Part shown: positions 52,104-61,593 of the stretch, in pieces
Layout of the letters: each line of letters begins with the position of its first letter
How positions within the stretch are numbered: position 1 is the first letter of the stretch
From: Arcticibacter tournemirensis
GTDB lineage: Bacteria > Bacteroidota > Bacteroidia > Sphingobacteriales > Sphingobacteriaceae
DNA length: 64,000 nt
Assembly (NCBI RefSeq): GCF_006716645.1
Contig: NZ_VFPL01000001.1
Location: forward strand, 2,232,001-2,296,000
Direction: 5' to 3'
Position numbers and translations under genes: made by a program
Notes under the pieces: generated by a model
Databases searched by the model: none
Seen by the model: only the letters and a program-made list of their open reading frames with translations
Told to the model about the DNA's origin: nothing

Positions 52104-53108
52104 ATGAGAAGAAAAATTTCACTGATGATGTTCGCTGTGGCTTTAATATTTACAGGATGCAGCAAAGATGATAAAGACACCGATGTCGCTCCGACCGTTT
52201 ATGTAGCGGGAGAACAAAATGTTCCGGGCAGCGGATTAGTCGTTGCTAAGTTGTGGAAAAATGGTGTTGCTGATGATCTTTCCAATGGAACTACAAATGC
52301 CACTACAACATCGGTATTTGTATCAGGAAGCGATGTATATGTAACCGGTAATGAAGCAACACCCACTACCATTAATGCAAAACTGTGGAAAAACGGAGTT
52401 GCCACTACGCTGCCAACCTCGGCAACCGTGGCAACCGCATCAAAAGTTGTAGTATCAGGCAACGATGTGTATGTGGCGGGCTTTACCAATGAAGGCGCAA
52501 GGTTGTGGAAAAATGGTGTTGAAACTAAACTCACAAACAACACAAATCCCGGATACATTACCGATATGGTAATATCAGGGAGTGATGTATATGTTATCGG
52601 GTATGAAATTGAGAATAGCAGAGTTATAGCCAAAATATGGAAAAACAATGTGGTAACAAATATTACAGACGGTACTTATAACGCTAATGCTAATGCCCTG
52701 GCCGTAGCAGGCAGTGATGTATATGTAGTCGGCTGGCGTCGAGTGGGAGCAAAAGCTACAGCAGTGATTTGGAAAAATGGGGTACCAGCAGATATTACAG
52801 ATGGCACAAAAAGCGCTACAGCTAATGGCATTTATGTGTACAACAACGACATTTACGTATGCGGATCGGAAGATAATGGAACGGTAAGTGTTGCCAAACT
52901 ATGGAAAAACGGCACGCCAACCAACCTGAGCGATGTTACAAAGAGGGCAGAAGCATTAAGCATATATGGCTTTGGCAGCGACGTATATATCGTAGGGTAT
53001 GAATATAATGCCACTAATGCTGTAGCTACTGTGTGGAAAAACGGAGTAGCAGAAAGGCTTAGTGATGGCGCCACCTATGCAAAGGCTTCGGGCATTTTTG
53101 TAAAATAA
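52104..53108 (+). CDS. Lipoprotein with seven WKNG repeats, probable beta-propeller
   Basis: A lipoprotein signal (MMFAVALIFTGCSKDD) precedes seven repeats of about 45 residues. Each has a DVYVxG strand and an AKLWKNGV strand, followed by a loop ending in L/I-S/T-D/N-GT. The count and length fit a seven-bladed propeller. The final repeat ends near the stop (ASGIFVK). Such repeats often lie on cell-surface proteins of Bacteroidota. It follows the hydrolase gene by 5 bases, so all three genes form one operon. Confidence 0.8.
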   Translation: MRRKISLMMFAVALIFTGCSKDDKDTDVAPTVYVAGEQNVPGSGLVVAKLWKNGVADDLSNGTTNATTTSVFVSGSDVYVTGNEATPTTINAKLWKNGVATTLPTSATVATASKVVVSGNDVYVAGFTNEGARLWKNGVETKLTNNTNPGYITDMVISGSDVYVIGYEIENSRVIAKIWKNNVVTNITDGTYNANANALAVAGSDVYVVGWRRVGAKATAVIWKNGVPADITDGTKSATANGIYVYNNDIYVCGSEDNGTVSVAKLWKNGTPTNLSDVTKRAEALSIYGFGSDVYIVGYEYNATNAVATVWKNGVAERLSDGATYAKASGIFVK

Positions 53109-53644
53109 TGGAATTAAATTTCGCATTGCTCTGGACAGGGAATGTCCTATCCTAACATTGATATCAATCCATTATGACCGTATATCAGAAAATTTCATTC
53201 AGGCTAAACTACACAACCGATCATTGCCGGTAATATATTTTGGTTGGGAGAGAATGGATATAGACATAAAAGGTGTAGGCAGGATTATGCATCAAAAACT
53301 CACAATTCCAGTCAAAAAAGAGCCTGAATGGCGGCAATCACATGTCGTCATTCAGACTTTAACGCAATTATAAAAAACAATTATAACGTTCACGAACAGT
53401 TGGTAAACAGAATCCGAATTATTCCAGCAGATATTTCTTGTCTTGAAATAAACGAGAAGGAAATCCGACGCCTTTTGTTTTGTAGCAGCCTGGCAGTTGT
53501 AATTAGATGGATCGTAGGAATTACAAGTAAGGATAGGAAAATACTTTTCATATGTGCACTTTGGATTCTTGCCAATGTAAAAAAGAAAATAGCACTCATA
53601 TCCTTTAATTAATAGAATGTTTGCTCTGACGTCATGAATTGTCG
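53109..53644. other. Intergenic stretch without recognised gene
   Basis: The 536 bases contain only short frames without signal peptides, known motifs or ribosome-binding sites. Composition is AT-rich. It may hold remnants too decayed to recognise. Confidence 0.4.
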
Positions 53645-55858
53645 TTACCTCACCTTTAACATTACCGTGCCATGAGGTGCAAGTGTATAGCTCCAGTGTG
53701 ATTTAATCTCATTGAGATCTTTCTGACGCCATAGATCACGAACCTGTTTTACTGAACCCAGATTAAGGCTATTCCAATTAAGAACTATGGGTTTATACAC
53801 TTCTGTAAGATTAAAAACTCCGATTGCTTTACTTCCGTCGGCAAGTTGTTTTATATAAACCTGATAATCATCATTAGCAAAAACACGCTCAGCTTGTCTG
53901 CCGAGTACGTCCTGGTTTACTGCTATGACCTCGTCGTTAGTTAGAAGACTGAGGGTGAAGTCATCCATCTGACTGATATCGCAACCAATTAATAAAGGCG
54001 ATGATAGCAAGCTCCACAATGTAATATGTGTATACTGTTCGTCGGGAGTAAGACGCGTATTGCGGAGATTACCGCTCCAACCTACGCGACCTACAATAAG
54101 CATGTCGGGGTCATTCCAGCGACCTGGTTTAGCGAAGGCTGAAAGCTTGTACTGCCTGAAACCGATGTCATATAAACTGGCCCAGGTATCTGTAATATCA
54201 CCAGTGGTGCGCCAACTATTTGCATCCACATCCGGGCCCCATTTCCAAACATCACCCATTCCATATTGGCAGAGACTGTAGTAAATATCGCGCGGCTGGG
54301 AACGAAGTGCTTTTTGCATTACCCGATATGGTTTTACGTACGCTTCACGCGAAGTGTCATTACCTGCCACCTTGCCATAAGAGCACCAGTCGTGTTTCAA
54401 ATAGTCAACGCCCCATGAGTTATAAGTTTCAGCATCCTGTGATTCATGGTCCAGCGAACCGAGAAAGCCGCCGCAAGTGAGCGTTCCTGGAGATGAGTAG
54501 ATTCCAAACTTCAATCCGTGGCTGTGTAACCAGTCGCCAAGACCCTTCATGTCTGGAAATTTGTCGTTAGTGCCAATCGTCCCATCGGAATTGCGGCTTG
54601 CCGATTCCCATCCATCGTCGATGTTGATATAAGTCCAACCATGATCAATAAGGCCCTTGTCTATTAAAGCCTGTGCAGAGCTTTTTACTTTATCGGCAGT
54701 GACCGAAAGCCCCCAGCAGTTCCAGCTATTCCATCCCATAGCTGGCGTTAATGCAAGCAGATCGCCAACTTTTACAGTCAGCATGCGTTCCGCCTTACCA
54801 AGCGCATTGTTAACTGTAAGTTTTATCTGATAGTCGCCCCTCTGGGCAATCCTGCCACTGATTATACCTGTTGAATGATCTAATTTCAGGCCCTCCGGTA
54901 ATGGGGATGCATCGTATCGCAGTGGTTTTTTGCCCGTTGCCGCGATCTTATATAGGAAAGGAGAACCCGGCCTCACGCCACTGGCCTCAGCACCATTTAT
55001 TCGGGGAGTAACCGGCGATTTTGGGGTCAGGATGTAGGGCATAGGATCATCTTCAGTAATTCTTTTTCCGGTAATTTTTTCGGTAAAAATGTATGTAAGC
55101 GAGAGCCCTTCTTTGTTTTCGTTACGAACGTTTATCGTTTTGGTTCCCCCTGAGGGAAGATGAAGGAGGTACTTACCAGTGGTAGCAGATTTACCTGTCC
55201 GGTTATCTTTTACAGCTACCTCCAATGTGCCATTTACCGCGATCTTGTTTTTATTGACAACACTGACTGCCTTAGTTGCCGAAGCTGCGCTGAATGTAAA
55301 ACTTTTACTTTTGTCAATGCTGATGGAATTAATAATATCAAGCATGGCAATATATGGCTTGGCGCCTCCTATACCGCCATCGCCGCCGCCATCATAAACT
55401 TTTATTGCGAGTATATTGTCTTTATCCCAATTCATGCGGAGCTTGCTGAGAGGTAAATGGTACATGCGTTCCTGAAAGTACGCTGTTTGGTAGTTTGCAC
55501 CATTATCAGGCATTATGCCGGTTTTTCCAACCTGCACGCCATTAAAAAATACTTCATCGCAGTCGTCGATATAGCCAAGATAAACAGCCAGCGAATCTTT
55601 GAGACGTGAATTTGTTTTCATAGCCGAAGGCATAACGACATGAAAGCGATACCAGGAATATCCATCATAATCAATTCCCTGATGTTCATAAAACGTCGTC
55701 GTTTTAATAGTCTTCCATGACGAGTCGTCAAAATCAGGACTGCTCCAGATAACTTCATTGCCGGTTTGAAATTTGGCTTCTGTTAAAAACAGCCTGTTCT
55801 GGGAATTTACCGTGAGGCCCCACACCAAAAGGCACAAGGAAAATAAGAGTTTACGCAT
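53645..55858 (-). CDS. GH27 alpha-galactosidase with N-terminal jelly-roll and Ig-like domains
   Basis: The 737-residue exported protein (signal LFSLCLLVWGLTVNSQ) has a sugar-binding jelly roll (about 25-180), an Ig/cadherin-like module (280-365, GVRPGSPFLYKIAATGKKPL...GDYQIKLTVNNA) and a GH27 catalytic barrel (370-737). The barrel starts TPAMGWNSWNCWG. The nucleophile is Asp490 in YLKHDWC and the acid/base is in WNDPDML (Asp585). GH27 enzymes release alpha-linked galactose from galactosides. It is divergent from the SusC/SusD pair and probably part of that sugar locus. Three domains are more than the minimal enzyme needs. Confidence 0.93.
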   Translation of the reverse strand: MRKLLFSLCLLVWGLTVNSQNRLFLTEAKFQTGNEVIWSSPDFDDSSWKTIKTTTFYEHQGIDYDGYSWYRFHVVMPSAMKTNSRLKDSLAVYLGYIDDCDEVFFNGVQVGKTGIMPDNGANYQTAYFQERMYHLPLSKLRMNWDKDNILAIKVYDGGGDGGIGGAKPYIAMLDIINSISIDKSKSFTFSAASATKAVSVVNKNKIAVNGTLEVAVKDNRTGKSATTGKYLLHLPSGGTKTINVRNENKEGLSLTYIFTEKITGKRITEDDPMPYILTPKSPVTPRINGAEASGVRPGSPFLYKIAATGKKPLRYDASPLPEGLKLDHSTGIISGRIAQRGDYQIKLTVNNALGKAERMLTVKVGDLLALTPAMGWNSWNCWGLSVTADKVKSSAQALIDKGLIDHGWTYINIDDGWESASRNSDGTIGTNDKFPDMKGLGDWLHSHGLKFGIYSSPGTLTCGGFLGSLDHESQDAETYNSWGVDYLKHDWCSYGKVAGNDTSREAYVKPYRVMQKALRSQPRDIYYSLCQYGMGDVWKWGPDVDANSWRTTGDITDTWASLYDIGFRQYKLSAFAKPGRWNDPDMLIVGRVGWSGNLRNTRLTPDEQYTHITLWSLLSSPLLIGCDISQMDDFTLSLLTNDEVIAVNQDVLGRQAERVFANDDYQVYIKQLADGSKAIGVFNLTEVYKPIVLNWNSLNLGSVKQVRDLWRQKDLNEIKSHWSYTLAPHGTVMLKVR

Positions 55859-56137
55859 CGGTTTAAAATTGAATGTGCAAATTACATAATTGTTGTCAAA
55901 TTCATGAAAACTCTTAAGGAGAGGATGGGTTGACTATTCTCATTCTTGTAGATATTGTTAGGGTATGAATTGTTGCTTTTCTGCTGATTTAATATATTTA
56001 ATTGAAATAAAATGAATAATGGTTAAAAAATGACTGCTTTAGATTAAAATTCGGTAACTGGTTTTGGCGGCGAAGGGTTAGTTTTGATGTAAATAGTTTG
56101 AAGTCTATCAATTCTGTTTAATGAAAAACAATTTACT
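55859..56137. other. Divergent intergenic region between GH27 and SusC genes
   Basis: The 279 bases must hold promoters for both genes. TAGTTTTG near 56079 fits the -7 motif, but no -33 at a proper distance was found. No coding content is evident. Confidence 0.35.
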
Positions 56138-59100
56138 ATGAGAAAAAAAGCCTTTACGCTTTTGTTAGCTGGGTTTTTCTTATCTGCACCTCTTTATGCG
56201 CAAATCTTATTGCGCGGAACGGTAGTAGACAAAGAAAAACAGCCGATCCCAGGGGTCTCAATTAGTCTTGCCAATGGCAAAGGAACATCTACCGGGCCTA
56301 ATGGAGAGTTTTCCATAACTTACGACGGTCCTGGTATATTAAAAATATTCGCTATAGGATATGAGCGACAGCAGATTCGTTTGACGAGTCAAACCCGGCT
56401 GGATATCCTATTGAAGGATGATCAGCAAGTTCTGAATGAAGTTGTCGTTACAGCATTGGGTATTTCACGTGAAAAGAAGTCCCTCGGGTATGCCAGTCAG
56501 GAAGTGAAATCCGAAGAACTTACTAAAGCTGGTCAACTGAGTGTAACCGGATCGCTTGCCGGGAAAGTTGCAGGTGTACAAATCAATCAGTTTGGTGGTA
56601 CAGTTGGGGCTTCATCTAGAATTACAGTAAGGGGCAATTCTTCACTACGTCCCGATCAGCAGCCGCTGATCGTTGTAGACGGAATTCCTATTTCAAACGA
56701 TATTCAACGTACGGGTGATAATACTTATAACGGAGTGGATTATGGCTCTGGTTTAAACGACATCAATCCAAATGATATTGAGTCAGTAACGGTCTTGAAA
56801 GGAGGAGCGGCTGCACTCTATGGTATGCGGGCGGGCAACGGGGTTATATTGATTACAACCAAGTCGGGGAAAGGCGGCGACAAGGGCGTTACAATATCTT
56901 ACGATGGCAACTACACAGTCGATCAGGCGTCCACGTTCCCGAAGCTACAAAATCTGTATGGACAAGGTTCTATCGGCGATGAGTACCATTATGGCCTAAA
57001 CGCGAAAGGGCTAAGTTACCAGGATTATGCTTCTCAAAAGTCGTTTACTTATGTTGACGGAACAGGAAGTGGCGGAGGTGTATATGACGGATTTGACGAG
57101 TCCTGGGGGCCGCGATTAGATGCCGGACTGAAACTTGCTCAGTTTGACAGCCCGGTAGTAAATGGTGTACGTCAGCAAACTGACTGGATCTCTCACCCCG
57201 ATAATGTGAAGGATTTTTTCCGGATTGGCTATTCAATGAACCACAATCTGTCATTGTTGTCCCGCACAGATAAGTCAAATACACGCGTCTCTGTATCTTA
57301 TCGTGACCAGGAAGGAACTGTACCTAATACTGATCAACGCAGGTATGGTATACAGCTCAATAATAATATGAATATCAGCGAGAAGGTATCATATGATGTC
57401 ACTGCAAGTTATACCCGGACGGAGAGTGATAACCTGTTAAATCAGGGATATGGGGGAAATAATCCAATGAATGGATTTATCTGGTCTGGCCGTCAGATGA
57501 ATATGAAAAGTCTGGAAGAAAACTGGGATCAGCGCGACGAAAAGGGAAATTATACGTACTATAATTGGAATACTAATTACCATATCAATCCTTTTTTTAA
57601 TGTGCATGAAAATACCAACGGCTATCAAAGGGACCGTTTTTTTGGCAAGACGTCGTTGTATTATCAGCCCTACCAATTTCTAAAAATTGAAGGCCGAATG
57701 GGGCTTGACTATTATGGTTCCAAGATGCTGGAGAAGAACTATTATAGTAGCGATTTTCCTTTTGGAGGCTTCAGAGATATAAATATCGATAATACAGAAT
57801 TCAATCTCGACTTCATAGCATCCTTTAACAAACAGTTTGGTGTTTTTAATTTATCAGCTAACGCTGGGGCCAACTATCGCGACGCTCAATGGGCCAGATC
57901 TTTACAGGGGGCTGATGCGCTGGCGGTTTTAGGCAGCTATACTATTTCAAATAAGTCTGGAGATGCCATTACAGAGATGGATCATACTCATGTTCGCTCT
58001 AACTCAGTATATGCAGCAGCTTCTTTAGGGTGGAAAGATCAGCTGTATATCGATGCAAGCGCACGTAATGACTGGAGTTCAACCATCCGCGACGATTTCT
58101 TTTATCCTTCGGTAAGCTTGAGCTGGCTGCCGACCACGTCGTTCGGGGGATTGAAAGGGGGCATATTATCCTTTTGGAAGCTGCGTGCATCATGGGCTGA
58201 GATAGGGGCAGGCACAACTGCTTATAACGACAGGCTGTATTACTATCCACAAACAAAGTCTTTTGATGGTGTCGCCCAGATATACAAAAGTATGGTATAT
58301 CCCAATAAGAACTTACGTCCGGAAAGTATTAAAACCTGGGAAGTCGGTACCGAATTAGGTTTTTTTCATGATCGTCTGCATACTGATATTACCTATTATC
58401 ATAAAACTGCTACAGACCAGATTCTAAACGTAGCAACATCAAACGTGGTAGGCTTTAACTCGATGGTCCTCAATGCTGGTAAGATTGAAAATAAAGGAAT
58501 TGAAATTCAACTGTACGGCGATATCCTCCGGAAAAAAGACGATCTGGTATGGAGAAGTACGTTTAACTTTGCCAAAGACCAAAGCAAAGTTATCGAACTT
58601 TACCCTCAACTGGATGTTGACACGTATCAAATAGGCTGGACATGGGGTATTGCCACCATGGCCAAAGCAGGGGAGAAGTGGGGGGCTCTTGTTGGGACCG
58701 GTTATGACAGGGTAGAAGACGGTCCGATGAAAGGTGCTATCAAAGTTAGATCAAACGGTCTGATTGTGGATAAGGCATCCCAAAATATTGGAAATGTAAC
58801 CCCCGATTTCCTGTTAAGCTGGCGGAACGATGTTACGATAAAAGATTTCTCTTTCGGTCTCTTTCTGGATATGCGTAAGGGCGGCGACATCTGGTCTCAG
58901 ACCATGAGCCACGGCTATGCTGCCGGGACGGCCTCTATTACAGCAGAAGGTGGAATTCGCGAACGGGCTATAGTCGCGGGTGTCGATGTAATGACTGACG
59001 AACGTTTTGCCATGCAGGCCGCCGGCGGTTCTTGGGTTCCTAACACGATTGCAACCAATGCGCAATCCTGGTATGAAAGCGGTGGTATTTCACAAATGTA

Positions 59101-59371
59101 TGTATTCGACGGATCATTTATTAAACTAAGAGAGGCATCTATTACATATAATGTCCCTCAGAAATACCTTCAAAGGATAAAAGGCATAAAGCGGGCAACT
59201 GTCTCTCTAATAGGATCGAACCTCGCGTTACTTTGGGTTGACGACTCGAATACTATGCGTCTCGACCCTGAAACAGGAGGAGTATCGAGCGACAGTAGAG
59301 GAGTCGGATTTGAGCAGGCTTCGGTTCCAACATCGCGCAGTTTTGGGCTGAAGTTAGGTGTTACATTTTAA
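56138..59371 (+). CDS. SusC/RagA-type TonB-dependent outer-membrane transporter
   Basis: The 1077 residues begin with a signal peptide (LLLAGFFLSAPLYAQ). Next come a carboxypeptidase-like domain (RGTVVDKEKQPIPGVSISLANGKGTST), the TonB box region (EVVVTALGISREKKSLGY), the plug (about 115-245; SLAGKVAGVQINQFGG, VTVLKGGAAALYGMRAGNGVILITTK) and a 22-strand barrel to the end (ASVPTSRSFGLKLGVTF). It imports oligosaccharides with its SusD partner. No STN domain, so it is not a transducer. A GH27 enzyme lies divergent upstream. Confidence 0.95.
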   Translation: MRKKAFTLLLAGFFLSAPLYAQILLRGTVVDKEKQPIPGVSISLANGKGTSTGPNGEFSITYDGPGILKIFAIGYERQQIRLTSQTRLDILLKDDQQVLNEVVVTALGISREKKSLGYASQEVKSEELTKAGQLSVTGSLAGKVAGVQINQFGGTVGASSRITVRGNSSLRPDQQPLIVVDGIPISNDIQRTGDNTYNGVDYGSGLNDINPNDIESVTVLKGGAAALYGMRAGNGVILITTKSGKGGDKGVTISYDGNYTVDQASTFPKLQNLYGQGSIGDEYHYGLNAKGLSYQDYASQKSFTYVDGTGSGGGVYDGFDESWGPRLDAGLKLAQFDSPVVNGVRQQTDWISHPDNVKDFFRIGYSMNHNLSLLSRTDKSNTRVSVSYRDQEGTVPNTDQRRYGIQLNNNMNISEKVSYDVTASYTRTESDNLLNQGYGGNNPMNGFIWSGRQMNMKSLEENWDQRDEKGNYTYYNWNTNYHINPFFNVHENTNGYQRDRFFGKTSLYYQPYQFLKIEGRMGLDYYGSKMLEKNYYSSDFPFGGFRDINIDNTEFNLDFIASFNKQFGVFNLSANAGANYRDAQWARSLQGADALAVLGSYTISNKSGDAITEMDHTHVRSNSVYAAASLGWKDQLYIDASARNDWSSTIRDDFFYPSVSLSWLPTTSFGGLKGGILSFWKLRASWAEIGAGTTAYNDRLYYYPQTKSFDGVAQIYKSMVYPNKNLRPESIKTWEVGTELGFFHDRLHTDITYYHKTATDQILNVATSNVVGFNSMVLNAGKIENKGIEIQLYGDILRKKDDLVWRSTFNFAKDQSKVIELYPQLDVDTYQIGWTWGIATMAKAGEKWGALVGTGYDRVEDGPMKGAIKVRSNGLIVDKASQNIGNVTPDFLLSWRNDVTIKDFSFGLFLDMRKGGDIWSQTMSHGYAAGTASITAEGGIRERAIVAGVDVMTDERFAMQAAGGSWVPNTIATNAQSWYESGGISQMYVFDGSFIKLREASITYNVPQKYLQRIKGIKRATVSLIGSNLALLWVDDSNTMRLDPETGGVSSDSRGVGFEQASVPTSRSFGLKLGVTF

Positions 59372-59387
59372 TTGGAGGAATTACTTT

Positions 59388-60878
59388 ATGAAGATTATAT
59401 TTTGCAAAATCGGGATACCCGTCATAGTGGCATTAACCATATTAAGCAGTTGCTCTAAGTCATTTGAAGAAGTTAACACAGACCCGGATGCACTAACCAG
59501 TACCCCTCCCACCAATCAATTGGCCAATGTGATTCGAAATACAGGCGAGCAGTTTGGTGGCGATGTAGATGGTTTCGGTACTTTTGCCGGGTATATCGTT
59601 AAAATTCAGTATCTGGACTATATGGGCGGTTTGAAACCCGACAATAATGGATACGGCAACCGTTGGTATGCTTGCTATTATAATAATACTCAGTTAAAGG
59701 ACCTCCTCGAGAAAACAGAAGCGGCTGCAGATTCTTATAAGAATATCCGTATGGTTGCCCGCATTTGGCAATGCTATATGTGGCAGTATTTAACTGACGG
59801 CTGGCGGGATGTACCCTATACGGAGGCTCTGAAAGGATCGGAGGAGGAGGGTAGTATCCTCAGGTCGAAATATGATAAACAAGAGGATATCTATCCTTCA
59901 GTGATGGCCGACCTAAAAGCTGTTGCAGACGAAATGGCTGCAGGTTTTGGCACTGACGAGTTAGGTGAAGGTGACTTAATCTACAAAGAGGGTGGGAGAG
60001 AAATGGAAAGGTGGCAACGCTTTTGCAATTCGCTTCGCCTACGCATGGCTATTCGCATTTCAGGAGTGTCCCCGGTACTTGCAAAATCTACGATTGAGGA
60101 GATTTGCGGTAATCCCGATAAGTATCCGGTAATAGAGTCGAATGTTGATAATTGTTACCTGAAATGGCCTGGTGCCGCTCCTTATTATGAGCCTTGGTAC
60201 AAAACTGGCTATGTAGACAGACGGATTGACAACTTTGGTATGTCCGACATTTTTATTGATCACCTAAAACAAACGCAAGACCCCCGTATCCGAACTGTTG
60301 CCAACGCAGCCAGTGATGGAGAGTATCGCGGTTATCAGAATGGAGCGGCAACGATACCTCCAGAACTCAGCGAAATTTCCTTTATCGGCGATCGGTATAT
60401 GAAAGACGCAGGAGGATTCACTCCTTTCTTTAAGTCCTGTGAGAGTTATTATATTATAGCTGAAGCGGCGATGCTGGGTTATTCGGTAGGTATTAGCGCT
60501 CAGAATGCTTATGAGAAGGCGGTTAGGTTATCTATGGAAGACAATGGATTAACAACAGCCGATGCCAATACATATTTGGCAGGAAAGGGGAAATGGAATA
60601 ACACTAAAGAACGTATATGGTGGGATATGTGGGTTGCGTTATTTAAAAATAACTTCGAGGCATGGGCCTTATACCGGAGGACAGGCATTCCTTCGACAAA
60701 TTATCCTTCGTTGAATTCTGTTTATGGTGATGCACATAACGATCAGCCGTTTCGAATCCCTTATCCCAATAATCAATATCTCTACAATAAGAAGAATCTT
60801 GATGTGGTATTGGCAAACGTCGTTGATTATGCCTGGGGGCAGCAAATGTGGTGGGATACAAGGACTGGTGTTAAGTAG
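59388..60878 (+). CDS. SusD/RagB-type glycan-binding lipoprotein
   Basis: The ATG at 59388 has an RBS (ggagg) at 59374-59378 and gives a lipoprotein signal (IVALTILSSCSKSFEEVNTDP); an earlier start overlaps SusC. The 496 residues match the SusD-like family (SusD/RagB, with the TPR-rich helices and the typical beginning NxDPN...). Near the C-terminus WWDMWVALFKNNFEAWALYRRTGIPS is characteristic. It caps the SusC channel on the cell surface and captures sugar. A strong terminator follows. Confidence 0.93.
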   Translation: MKIIFCKIGIPVIVALTILSSCSKSFEEVNTDPDALTSTPPTNQLANVIRNTGEQFGGDVDGFGTFAGYIVKIQYLDYMGGLKPDNNGYGNRWYACYYNNTQLKDLLEKTEAAADSYKNIRMVARIWQCYMWQYLTDGWRDVPYTEALKGSEEEGSILRSKYDKQEDIYPSVMADLKAVADEMAAGFGTDELGEGDLIYKEGGREMERWQRFCNSLRLRMAIRISGVSPVLAKSTIEEICGNPDKYPVIESNVDNCYLKWPGAAPYYEPWYKTGYVDRRIDNFGMSDIFIDHLKQTQDPRIRTVANAASDGEYRGYQNGAATIPPELSEISFIGDRYMKDAGGFTPFFKSCESYYIIAEAAMLGYSVGISAQNAYEKAVRLSMEDNGLTTADANTYLAGKGKWNNTKERIWWDMWVALFKNNFEAWALYRRTGIPSTNYPSLNSVYGDAHNDQPFRIPYPNNQYLYNKKNLDVVLANVVDYAWGQQMWWDTRTGVK

Positions 60879-60886
60879 CATTCTGT

Positions 60887-60928
60887 AAATAAACAAACAC
60901 CGTCTGCGAAGACGGTGTTTGTTTATTT
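60887..60928. terminator. Bidirectional terminator after susD
   Basis: An 18-bp perfect stem (60887-60904 with 60911-60928, 6-base loop tgcgaa) with T-rich outer parts on both strands. It lies between the convergent SusD and sigma genes and covers the sigma stop codon. Confidence 0.85.
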
Positions 60929-61500
60929 TAAAGCAAATCAAGCAGCACACAAGCAATCAGTATCTCGCTTCGCGATAAGCGAAGGTGCTTCAGCGCATGT
61001 GTAATCTGGTTTTCAACGGTTCTTTTGGTTATTCCCAGTTTTTGTGCGATTTCGTCGTTTGTGAGTTGTTCCAGTCGGCTCATGAGGAATATCCTACGGC
61101 ACGCTTCCGGAAGTTCCGAAAGACATTTTTTTAAATTATATACAACATCGTCATGACTTATCCTGTCTTCTGCTATATTTAGGACCGTTGCCAGTTCATT
61201 GTAATCCTCCAGAGACTCTGTTTGTATTCGTTTCGGTGCGCGCAGATGCTTGTACACCTGGTATTTGGTAGTAACGTAGATATAACTGTTAAAGTTCTCG
61301 ATTTTCAGATGTTTTCGTCGTTGCCAAAGCGTTACAAAAGCATCGTGAAGTATTTGCTCTGCCGTGTCTGAATCTTTCAGATAGTACATCGCCGTATTGT
61401 AGAGTTTCTTCCAATGCCGGTTATATAGCACGGCAAATGCTCTCGTATTATCAGCAACTACTTTTTCCCATAGGTCTTTATCTGATAGATCGTGGTTCAT
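60928..61500 (-). CDS. ECF sigma factor (FecI/RpoE-like)
   Basis: The 190-residue protein carries region 2 (AFAVLYNRHWKKLYNTAMYYLKDSDTAEQILHDAFVTLWQRR) and region 4 (ELPEACRRIFLMSRLEQLTNDEIAQKLGITKRTVENQITHALKHLR). The length is typical of the Bacteroidota FecI-like group. It is divergent from a FecR-type anti-sigma gene and an STN-SusC that together form a transmembrane signalling triad. It probably activates the carbohydrate locus when its substrate is sensed. Confidence 0.92.
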   Translation of the reverse strand: MNHDLSDKDLWEKVVADNTRAFAVLYNRHWKKLYNTAMYYLKDSDTAEQILHDAFVTLWQRRKHLKIENFNSYIYVTTKYQVYKHLRAPKRIQTESLEDYNELATVLNIAEDRISHDDVVYNLKKCLSELPEACRRIFLMSRLEQLTNDEIAQKLGITKRTVENQITHALKHLRLSRSEILIACVLLDLL

Positions 61501-61593
61501 ATCTGGCTTCCGTAAAGTTAGTTAATGAAAAAAATAAATGCAAGCGGTGTGTGTGTGGGCAGAAAAAATACCTCTTTAGTAGAAAAGGAAGTA

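Noticed and set aside
53158-53612. Two plus-strand frames of 71 and 94 codons after the propeller lipoprotein
   Set aside because: No RBS, no signal, no known motif and composition like intergenic sequence.
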